Origin: a virus
Strand: one strand, 5' to 3'
Virus record (IMG/VR): IMGVR_UViG_3300023179_000003
Coordinates: 1-49,848 of that record
Length of the DNA: 49,848 nucleotides
The position numbers and the translations under genes are program-made. Shown here in pieces: positions 6,802 through 15,300 of the stretch; the stretch's first letter is position 1, and each line of letters opens with the position of its first letter. Below the pieces are notes generated by a model. It was given only the letters and a program-made list of their open reading frames with translations. It ran no database searches and was not told where the DNA came from.

Positions 6802-9241
6802 GAAAAGCTTCGTTGGCGGAATTAATCAGCTCGTTGACATCACGAAGCTTGGGCCAGACGAATACTGGCTCTTGATGAACGCTCGCGTTCGTACGAATGC
6901 CGTTGAGGCTGTTTATCTTCCGTCGGATGAAACTGGGAATCTTTCCAATGTCACAAAGTTTCAGGACATTATTGCCGCCGGGGCGCTGCTCATTGCCTTT
7001 GCGGACGGCAAGGCTTATTACCGCACGACGACTGGAGCATGGCAGCTAATCCCGAGCTTCACGATGGGCTCGACGCAGGATCGCATTTACAGCGCTCTTG
7101 TGCCCGGATCAACGGTCAATTTCCGTCGCACTGCTTCGGCGCCAACAGGCACATTCGACCTCACCTCGACCCAGACTGCCTCGCCGGCCGCACTTGTTGT
7201 GATGGATGGCGTTCGTCAGCCGTGGGTAATTCTGCCAGATGGAAGTGCTCGGGTTACGCAGACATATAACCAATGGAGTCTTACATCTCCGGAGTATGTT
7301 CCGATCGCGAATAAGCCCATGTTTTACAGCGGCGTTCTTTATTCTGTCGCGAAGGATTCCGCCGGGCGCGAGACCCAGATTGTGCGCAGTTGCACCGGGC
7401 AGCCGCTGAATTACATGATTCAGGTCACTCCGGCAGGAGCTAAAACCTCAGCTAGTGAATCCGAAGGCGGAGCATTGGGCATGGCTCACAGTGTCGGCTA
7501 TGATGCAATCACGTCACTATCGGCCATCAATTCCGTCGAGGGCGGATTTGTCGTATGCACCACTCAGAAGACCTTTATCGTTTCGCCTGACACTACGGTT
7601 AAGAACCTTATTTACGGCGAACCTACTTTCCGGAATCAGGATATTACTTCGATTGGAGCGCTGAATCAAGACTCTGTTGTCGATGTGCTCGGTGATGTGG
7701 CCATCGTGCACGACACGGGCATCAGAAGTTTTAACGGAATCATGCAGTTCCGATATGAGGGCCGGAATGCACCGTTCAGCGCTCCAATCAACTCTTTGCT
7801 CGACGGAATCACTCAGTCTAAAGCCGCGACCGGAACGCATGATAACTATGCGATGTTCGCCGTGCAGACTGTTTATGGCTATGGAATCTTGTTCTATGAC
7901 ATGTTGCTCGGCAAGTTCGTGTCGCTGGACATTTATCCCGGCATCGGCCAGATTCTGAAGTTCACGTCGGTGCTCGACAATGGAATACGCTACACGTATT
8001 TCATGACGGCGACGAAGATCTATAAGCTATTTGGTTCTAGTGTGCGAGCCACGGCAACGATGTACGGCGGCGAGATGATCGCGTCGCAGGATTACAATGC
8101 CGTCAAGCTCACAACGGCGCGGCTGGAATTCAACGGAGTTCAGGAGGGCGGATATGCCGAAGCACTTATGTATGTCGACGGGCAGCTTTCGAATTGGAAA
8201 AGCGCCACGATCAATGCCGTCGCCGGAAACTATGCCACGCAGCGCAGTTTGCCTTATGACACTCCATTGACCGAGGGCGCTGTTGTGCCGGCCGAATTTA
8301 ACATGCAAGATACCTCGCCTGAAGGTGTGCGAGTTGGATTGCTCGTCAGGTTTAATACCGACGGGCGACTTGTTTCAGCGTCGGCGAATGTTGAGGAAAT
8401 CGCCAAGTGGCCCATCGTGACGTTCAATGGATTGACCCGAAATGAGCCTGAGTTCTTCGTGATCATCGGCGACGATGGAGTTGGGCCGAGCGGCTTTACG
8501 CCCGAAGAATATGCGAATCGAGTCGCGCTGAATAACTACGTCCAGAAGCTGAAGAACGTTACGAAGTTCATCGGCACCGGCGATCATGCTTATAGCAGCG
8601 GCACGTTGACTGAAGTAACGAATAATCTCGCCGCATTCTGGGGCAATGTCAAAGATCGATGCGCATTTGTGCCGGGCAATCACGACAACGACACGGCCGC
8701 TGGGCAGGCGTTCTTCGAATACTTTGCTCAGCCTCGTTATTCAGTCGTGTCGACGGGCAATGTTGATATCTTCCTTGTCAATACCGGATTCAATACGGCT
8801 GGAACGCAGACTGAATTGGATAATGCTGGGACACTCGCGACAAGTGTTCAGTTCACGTGGTTGAAAACTGCCCTCGCCGCCTCGACCAAGAAGCACAAGT
8901 GGGTTATTTGGCATCATCCGCCGGTGACTTCAGCCTCATCGTATTATCCCGGCAACACTCAAATGGCCACTATTCCGCTCAAGGAATGGGGCGCGACGAT
9001 GTTGATGTGCGGCCACGGTCATATTGTCGAGCGACTCGATTGGAACGGATTGCCTGTGATTATCTCTGGCGCCGGCGGTCGGGCTCTTGTTGGGCTTCAT
9101 GATCCTCGAAGCGTGTATTCACAATTTGCCGCCGCATATATTCCGGCTTATTGGGAAGCCACAGTCACGCCGCTCGGCGCGAACTTCGTCTGCAAGTCTT
9201 CAACTGGTGCGATACTTGATAGATATTTTCAGGCAATATGA
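6788..9241 (+). CDS. Tail tube B/stabilisation-like protein fused to purple-acid-phosphatase-type phosphoesterase
   Basis: An 817-residue protein starting at ATG 6788 (14-base overlap with the previous gene). Residues 1-540 look like a beta-propeller-type podoviral tail protein (KSFVGGINQLVDITKLGPDEYWLLMNARVR at the N-terminus; P22 gp10 or T7 gp12-like). Residues about 555-760 carry all five metallophosphoesterase blocks in purple-acid-phosphatase form: GDDG (561-564), GDHAY (598-602), GNHD (630-633), VIWHH (706-710) and GHGH (742-745), including the Tyr of GDxxY that ligates Fe(III) in that family. The domain therefore looks catalytically complete. Its substrate (phosphate monoester, phospholipid or teichoic/LPS phosphate) is unknown; it would be displayed on the tail. 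Confidence 0.75.
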   Translation: MIATKKSFVGGINQLVDITKLGPDEYWLLMNARVRTNAVEAVYLPSDETGNLSNVTKFQDIIAAGALLIAFADGKAYYRTTTGAWQLIPSFTMGSTQDRIYSALVPGSTVNFRRTASAPTGTFDLTSTQTASPAALVVMDGVRQPWVILPDGSARVTQTYNQWSLTSPEYVPIANKPMFYSGVLYSVAKDSAGRETQIVRSCTGQPLNYMIQVTPAGAKTSASESEGGALGMAHSVGYDAITSLSAINSVEGGFVVCTTQKTFIVSPDTTVKNLIYGEPTFRNQDITSIGALNQDSVVDVLGDVAIVHDTGIRSFNGIMQFRYEGRNAPFSAPINSLLDGITQSKAATGTHDNYAMFAVQTVYGYGILFYDMLLGKFVSLDIYPGIGQILKFTSVLDNGIRYTYFMTATKIYKLFGSSVRATATMYGGEMIASQDYNAVKLTTARLEFNGVQEGGYAEALMYVDGQLSNWKSATINAVAGNYATQRSLPYDTPLTEGAVVPAEFNMQDTSPEGVRVGLLVRFNTDGRLVSASANVEEIAKWPIVTFNGLTRNEPEFFVIIGDDGVGPSGFTPEEYANRVALNNYVQKLKNVTKFIGTGDHAYSSGTLTEVTNNLAAFWGNVKDRCAFVPGNHDNDTAAGQAFFEYFAQPRYSVVSTGNVDIFLVNTGFNTAGTQTELDNAGTLATSVQFTWLKTALAASTKKHKWVIWHHPPVTSASSYYPGNTQMATIPLKEWGATMLMCGHGHIVERLDWNGLPVIISGAGGRALVGLHDPRSVYSQFAAAYIPAYWEATVTPLGANFVCKSSTGAILDRYFQAI

Positions 9242-9588
9242 GCCCAATCGAAGCCCAACTCAAGATGTTTGATTGGCTGACGGAGCATCCGAAGGCGCGC
9301 AAGTCTTTTCGAGGCGCCAAGAATCCTCTTGATATCGTGGTCGATTTCTGCGATAAGATCAACAACGGATTTGAGGTTAGACTGCTGGCCTCGCCTCAGG
9401 AAGAGTTTCAGGCAATGATTATGTTCAAGATTGTGCCTGATGAAAAGCACATTCACATTGCACATATTCTGTGCGACTCAGGCTCGATGAGATATTTTGT
9501 TGATGCATGGAAGGCTGAATTTCCTGACTATACTGTCGGCGGACAGCGGCCGCGTGGGTACAAAACTTTCAACGCTTCGAATTTTTAA
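9238..9588 (+). CDS. Small virion-associated protein, GNAT-like guess
   Basis: A 116-residue protein overlaps the previous stop by ATGA. The middle (HIHIAHILCDSGSMRYFVDAW followed by FPDYTVGGQRPRG) recalls the beta4/helix region of GNAT-like phage proteins that sit next to internal virion genes, such as T7 gp13-type proteins. The similarity is by eye only and no complete acetyl-CoA loop is seen. Confidence 0.5.
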   Translation: MSPIEAQLKMFDWLTEHPKARKSFRGAKNPLDIVVDFCDKINNGFEVRLLASPQEEFQAMIMFKIVPDEKHIHIAHILCDSGSMRYFVDAWKAEFPDYTVGGQRPRGYKTFNASNF

Positions 9589-9593
9589 TCTGT

Positions 9594-10901
9594 ATGAACT
9601 TTGAGTTTAACTTTGGTCTTGTTATCGCCCATACGATTCTGCTCGAATCAAAGGGCATTGAGCCACTTGGTGCCACGTGGGCTGTTAATGGCGGCGATAA
9701 TGCTGCGCCCTCGACACAGGAAAGCATGGATCAGATTCTCCGTGCTTACTCCTCGAACCTTCCGAACATGGTTCGGGCGCAGACCGAAGCCGCTCAGCAA
9801 TACGAGCCGGCGATGTTGGCGCTTCGGGGGCAGGTTTCCCCGGGGCAGAATCAGCTTGATCTTGACTTGCTCAATCGCTTCGGTGGCCAGTTTGCCGCCG
9901 CTAATCAGCGCATTGCTGGCGATACGGCGATGTCCCGAGCCGGCGACGATCTGCGGCTTATCAATGGCCCCGGTCGCGATCTGGCCCGGTCGGCGATGGC
10001 CATGCAGCGCGAGTCTGATCCCGAAGCTTATCGCGCTCGCGAGTTGGCTGTTGGACAGCTTGGGCGTCTGAACGATAGCCTCATTAATCCCGACGCGGGC
10101 ATGAGTGAGTCGCAGCGCATGGAGATGGATCGGTCGCTGGCCCGAGATAACTTCAGTCGCGGAACGGGCGCTAATCCCACGGCGACTTCGACTGTGTCCA
10201 ATGCGATGCAGTTTGGACAGGCTGGCGAGGCTCTGCGCAATAATCGGCAGAGTGCTATTGCTGAGGCGGCGAAGATCAGTGCTGGTGCTGTTCAGCCTCT
10301 GTCGAGCGGAATCGACACGTTCCAGCTTACGACTGGTCGCCCGTCGGCGATTGGGCCGAATGGTAGCGGCAGCCGTGAAGTTGGTGCCGACACGAATGCG
10401 CTGGGATCTGGACTGTTGAATAATACCACGAACGTCCGTCAGCAAGAGAATCAGATCAACAGTCAGCGCCGCGATGCACTTGATCGTGTGTCGCAGGTCA
10501 TGTCGTCGTTGCCCTCAGTTAGTTGCTGCTGGACCTTTGCTGAGGCTTACTACGGCTGGGATAATATTCCCGACGAAGTTCGCATTAGTCGCGACATGCA
10601 CTACACTTTGCAGCGGCGTGAAGGCTACCGCATGATGAGCAAGTGGCTCGTCCCACAGATGCGGTCTTCTCGTACACTACGCTTCGTGACTATGCTGTGC
10701 CTTGTCTGGCCTATGACTTGCCATGCAAAGTGGTACGTCAACAATAAGGGAATCGGCTGGATCTTCACGCCGCTGCAGCAACTCTATCTAGCAATATGGG
10801 AATACTACGGAAAACGCGCTGGAATGCCTGCCGAGGTCTACAACTTGCACTTGGCAGATGGGCCGTGGAACTCTGGTATCTTCCCGCCGACACATTCGTA
10901 A
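9594..10901 (+). CDS. Internal virion / ejection protein
   Basis: A 435-residue Ala/Gln/Arg-rich protein. Residues 35-300 are helical and low in aromatics (ANQRIAGDTAMSRAGDD, QQENQINSQRRDALDR), as in DNA-ejection proteins. The C-terminal 130 residues change character: SCCWTFAEAYYGWDNIP, EGYRMMSKWLVPQM and a hydrophobic segment (LRFVTMLCLVWPM), a module seen at the C-termini of several phage structural proteins. Its last 106 bases overlap the next ORF in the -1 frame, so the C-terminus may be extended by frameshifting or corrected by resequencing. Confidence 0.6.
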   Translation: MNFEFNFGLVIAHTILLESKGIEPLGATWAVNGGDNAAPSTQESMDQILRAYSSNLPNMVRAQTEAAQQYEPAMLALRGQVSPGQNQLDLDLLNRFGGQFAAANQRIAGDTAMSRAGDDLRLINGPGRDLARSAMAMQRESDPEAYRARELAVGQLGRLNDSLINPDAGMSESQRMEMDRSLARDNFSRGTGANPTATSTVSNAMQFGQAGEALRNNRQSAIAEAAKISAGAVQPLSSGIDTFQLTTGRPSAIGPNGSGSREVGADTNALGSGLLNNTTNVRQQENQINSQRRDALDRVSQVMSSLPSVSCCWTFAEAYYGWDNIPDEVRISRDMHYTLQRREGYRMMSKWLVPQMRSSRTLRFVTMLCLVWPMTCHAKWYVNNKGIGWIFTPLQQLYLAIWEYYGKRAGMPAEVYNLHLADGPWNSGIFPPTHS

Positions 10902-11131
10902 CGCCTCATTATCACGATTTCGACGGCAAGTTCATCAAGATTTTCGGCCGCGGCACGATTAACAAAGAAGAAATCACAAAGACTTGGTCTTGGTTTGATT
11001 TCAACCTTTATACGATTCGAGCCCGTGAAAGTCACTGGCTGCTGAATAGCAAGTTTCCTTTGGTATTTCTCAATTTTCAAAAACATAACGCCGCCGTTCA
11101 AAGCGCCGGCGAAAACTTTGTGGAGAGCTAA
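10796..11131 (+). CDS. Cupin-like small protein overlapping the previous gene
   Basis: The frame encodes WAVELWYLPADTFVTPHYHDF, a cupin-like strand pair with an HxH metal-binding motif, then FIKIFGRGTI. The nominal start at 10796 lies 106 bases inside the previous gene. The first 20 residues (MGILRKTRWNACRG) look unnatural, whereas the same DNA in the previous frame reads like real protein (WEYYGKRAGMPAEVYNLHLADGPW). This could be a true overlap, a -1 frameshift fusion, or an assembly indel near 10850-10880. Confidence 0.5.
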   Translation: MGILRKTRWNACRGLQLALGRWAVELWYLPADTFVTPHYHDFDGKFIKIFGRGTINKEEITKTWSWFDFNLYTIRARESHWLLNSKFPLVFLNFQKHNAAVQSAGENFVES

Positions 11132-11133
11132 TT

Positions 11134-12390
11134 ATGCCTAAAATCGAAATCGCGACAGTTAAGCCGGCGTATTTCTATTCGTCGAAAGATCGACGCGTAA
11201 ATGCGCATGGAGGTAAAGGATCACAGCGGGCGAGTCTTGACCTTAGTGGAGTTACTGGCAAGAAGAATAAGGGTGCCAGTGGCGGAGGCGAAGATTCGGC
11301 CGGACCAGCTTCTCACGACAGCGGCAAGATGGTTGATAGTGGCGCTGCGGCTAATGCCGAAGGTGATCCGTTGATGGTACCTGAGAAGGAAACTCAGGCG
11401 CCAATTATGGCCACTGGGCGTAAGCCTGCGTTCTCGATTGGCAATTCGGCCAACGGTAACATTGATCTTGGCAGCTTACTGTCTGAGCGGACTAATGCCG
11501 CGTTCGATGCGACTAAGCCTGTCGGCGGCGACAATGTTCCTTTTCAACCCACGACCGGGCTCGGCGGCTGGTTTCGTCGGGCATTTGGCGATCAGAGCAA
11601 CGAGAAGAATCTTCAGGCGCAGGGTCAGCAAGGTGCTAGGTGGGAAGCTGAGAAAGCCTTGAAGGATCAGCAGGCTCGCGAAGATGCTCGCGACATGAAT
11701 AAGTTCAATCAGCAACTTGCAATTCAGACGAATGCTGATGAGGAGCGAAAGGCTGAACGGGCGGCCGCTCAGAAGATGCATGAGGAAGATCGCGATGCGG
11801 CTCAGCGGCGTTGGGCGTCTACTGAGACTGCGAATATCTACGACAGGGAGCAGGCTGATATTGATAGGAATCTGAATCGGACTGCGACTACTAATCACCA
11901 GAGGGCAATGGAAGACCTTGCGAAGCAGGAGCTTGAAATTAAGAAGAAACTTGCCGAAGCTAAAGGCGACCCAACTCCTCACGTAACTGCATTGCAAGAT
12001 GGCAGCATAGTTATTGCCGGACCGAATGGTGTGAACATGTTCGACAAAGGTACGCAGGACGTTGGCAATATCAAAGGCCGTCCGGCTTATTTTGGGCCTG
12101 TAAATATGTATGGACAAAAGCCGCCGCTTCCTAAGGGTCCGCCGGCGACCGGGGCTCCGGCGGCCGCGATGCCTCAGGAGCAGGCTCCGGCTGTTATGCC
12201 GATTCCCGGTGGCGTAATGCCTCCAAATCAGCGTATTCCAGTCGTAGATCCTGCCGAAGAATCTATGGATCCTTATGAGCTGCAAGCAAAATTGCCTCAG
12301 ACTGGCACAATGGTTGATTATTCCGGAAACACACGTAGAGCTCCTAAGTTTCTAGCTCCGACATTCCAGGGCTGGAGGATCGGCCAATGA
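11134..12390 (+). CDS. Ejection / internal virion protein, coiled coil
   Basis: A 418-residue protein. Residues 1-130 are Gly/Ala/Ser-rich and disordered; residues 155-290 form a long charged helix rich in Ala, Glu, Arg and Gln (EKALKDQQAREDARDMN, EERKAERAAAQKMHEED) typical of coiled coils; and a Pro-rich linker (LPKGPPATGAPAAAMP) precedes the C-terminus. The architecture fits podoviral DNA-ejection proteins. A purine-rich TGGAGAG lies upstream. The stop overlaps the 1750-residue gene by ATGA. Confidence 0.6.
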   Translation: MPKIEIATVKPAYFYSSKDRRVNAHGGKGSQRASLDLSGVTGKKNKGASGGGEDSAGPASHDSGKMVDSGAAANAEGDPLMVPEKETQAPIMATGRKPAFSIGNSANGNIDLGSLLSERTNAAFDATKPVGGDNVPFQPTTGLGGWFRRAFGDQSNEKNLQAQGQQGARWEAEKALKDQQAREDARDMNKFNQQLAIQTNADEERKAERAAAQKMHEEDRDAAQRRWASTETANIYDREQADIDRNLNRTATTNHQRAMEDLAKQELEIKKKLAEAKGDPTPHVTALQDGSIVIAGPNGVNMFDKGTQDVGNIKGRPAYFGPVNMYGQKPPLPKGPPATGAPAAAMPQEQAPAVMPIPGGVMPPNQRIPVVDPAEESMDPYELQAKLPQTGTMVDYSGNTRRAPKFLAPTFQGWRIGQ

Positions 12391-15300
12391 CAAACATTCA
12401 AGAAAAGTGGCTTCGTGATAACGGATTTGATCCGGCGAAGTATGACATGGAGCCGAATGGGCAGGTCATTGAGCGACCGCCACAAGAACCAATCTCCGGC
12501 GCGAAAGCATTCGGTGCGTCGTTCCTGAAGAACATTGGGCCGACTGCTGCCGCGATCGCAGCGGGGGCTGGTATCGGTGGTCTTGAAGGTCTGGCCGGTG
12601 GACCAGCAGCACCGATCACTGTTCCGCTTGCCTCGATCGCTGGCGGACTTGCGGCTGGCTATGGCGTCGGTTGGGGGCAAGATAAGGCGATTCAGAAGTT
12701 TGCTCCCGGCGCAGCTGAGTATCTCCAGCGCGCCGAAGAGCAGCATCCAGTCGCATCGTATCTTGGTGGTTTTGCGCCGAATGCCCTTGCGTTGAAGCCC
12801 TCTTTGAGCGGACTTCGTGGCTTGGCAAATCCGGCAATGGGGCTTAAGACTAGCCCAGCGTTTATGAAAGCTGCTGCGAATGTCGGCGCGAATGTGGCCG
12901 GATCGACGGCGGGTCAGCTTGTGAATATGTCGCAGGGCGGCGAGTTTTCGCCCGGACGATTCGCGGCGGATGTGGCGCTTGGGTCGCTGTTCAATGAACC
13001 AACCAAGCTTGGATCGCGGCTCGGACTACATTCGAATCCGGCCGCGCCTGCTGCGGAGAAGTTTAATCTGCATGAATCTCAGGTCAATCAGGCATTCGAT
13101 AATGCGCTTGCATCAGGTGAGCGTAGTGTGCCTGAACCACGGACAGAAGTTCCTGTGGCTGAGGAATCTCGGGAAAGCTATACCGATGATCCTGAGAAGT
13201 ACACCAAGTGGTGGACTGATAAAGCTGCTCCGACTGAGAAGCTGATTGCCAACGCAGCTAAGTCGGTGAAGATGAAGCTCTCTCCAGAGCGCATCGCCGA
13301 GATTGCAAATGAGCCTTATGCCAACGAGATCATAGCCGGTAACTATGAGAACTGGCCTGACTTCCTTGCCGATCAGGCTGAGAAGGCTCTTACTTCGGCA
13401 CTGAATAGCGGCAAGCTCAATGAGGCTGTGTTTCGTCCGAGCGATGAAGGATATGGTGAACATAGCGAAACTCCGGTCTTTAACAAGAAGACTAAAAAGT
13501 TTGAAAAGTACGATGCTCGTCCTCCGCGATTCGAAGATCAGCCTGAGCGTTATCCGGTTTTGACGGCTGAGGAAGTTGCGTCGAAGCGATTTGAAATGAC
13601 GCCGGAAAGGCAAGCGCAGTTGGATAAAATCAAGGCAAATCGTGAGGCTGATGCGAAGGCTCAAGCTAGTCGTGCAATCGAGAATGAACGTGTTGCGGCG
13701 GCTGAATCTACTCGTAAGGCTGCATTCCGTAAGCAGACTGAAGATGCTGAGTTGGCCGCCACGATGAACGCTCAGCGTGAGCGGGCTGCAAATCTGCGCT
13801 CAATCGCTGAAGGTAAGGCTGAGGAACTTCGCAGGCTTACGCAGATGAGCAGGCCGCAGCTTGATGCTCCAGTGACGCGTGAGCTTGCGCCGCGTAATGA
13901 GGCGCAGCTTGGGCGTGAGAATTGGCTTAAGGCGTCGCCGGAAGAACAGGCTGCTGTGGCAGAGAATGCCCGGAAGCTTGATGAACAAGCTCAGGCCGCC
14001 GAGGCTGAGAAGCAGGCTAAGTTGCCTGATCTCGAAGCCGCGCAGGCTCTTGTCGACGAGGCGGCTGATCGTCGTGCGGCAGCCGAACTAAAGCAAGAAG
14101 AGCTTGAACAGCTTGCGAAGAAGCTTAGGTTGCCGAGGGCGATGATGGACGATGTTGTCTCTGGCCGCTCGACGCTTCAGGAAGCTTACAAGGCTGAAGC
14201 TACTGCGCGGGAGATGCGCGATGAACTCTATGCGCGTTTCCAGAACAAGTCTGATGGCACTCCGCTAACGCAAGAAGCACTCGATGCGATCGCGAAGATT
14301 GCAGCCAAGCGCGGATTGAAGATTGAGCTTGGGCCGATTGACGCCGCGAATGGACAGTGGCGCATTGACAAGGATGGCAACGCGGTAATGCGTCTTGATC
14401 CGCTTCATGCGCGTATTGACACGGCCGCTGAGGAGCTTGGGCATGATGTGTTTAATCGGTCGGCGACTGGGCGTATGCAGAAGTCGCTGACTGAAGCGGT
14501 GCAGGATTCGCCGGCTTATGAGGCCGAGCTTGCACGGCGCATGAAGGATGTTGAGGCTGGAAAGATGACTCAGCAGAAGGCTGAAGATATTGCGAGGGAA
14601 GAAGGATTCATGGCGGTGTTTCGTGAGAAGTTTCCCCAAGTGTCGAAGGCCGAAATGGCGTCTTGGTGGAAGGCATTCAAGGCCTCGATGAAGTCGATGG
14701 CCGGAATGAAGTTGTCGCCTGAAGATGCGATGTCGTGGATGTATTACGCCACGCATGAACATACGCCTTGGAATGCTCACGCGGCGAATGGGGTGGTGGC
14801 GACTGGAGAGAAGAGGAATCAGAAGGGTGACTATATCGCCGCCATGGAGAAAGCACGTCAGCGTAGGTTGGACATTAAAGATGTAGATTGGGATGCGCTA
14901 ACAGCGGGCAAGCCCTTGACAATCGATGACATCTTCGGTAATACAGCTGCAATGTCTCGAATGCACTTCGAGAAGCCTAAGTTGATTGAGCATGGAGATA
15001 TCGAGTTGCTCGGTGTTGAACCACGTGCAGGTCTCGTGAGTCGTGAAGGCGCCTTTGGTCGTGCTATCACGACGGGAAGCAAAAATGAGGGAACTATTCT
15101 GATCGACAAGGCCTTGTGGAATGAGGCTGTGCGTGGCGACAAAGCTTCGCGTGAACTATTCCTTAAAGTTTTGAAGCATGAGATGGGTCATGTCGACGAT
15201 GGCGCTAATGTTTATGATCGTTCGCCTACGGAACAGGAACGTGTGGCTGATGAATTTGAAGCGCGTTATCAACCTCGCGCTCTACTAGCCGGCGAACTCG

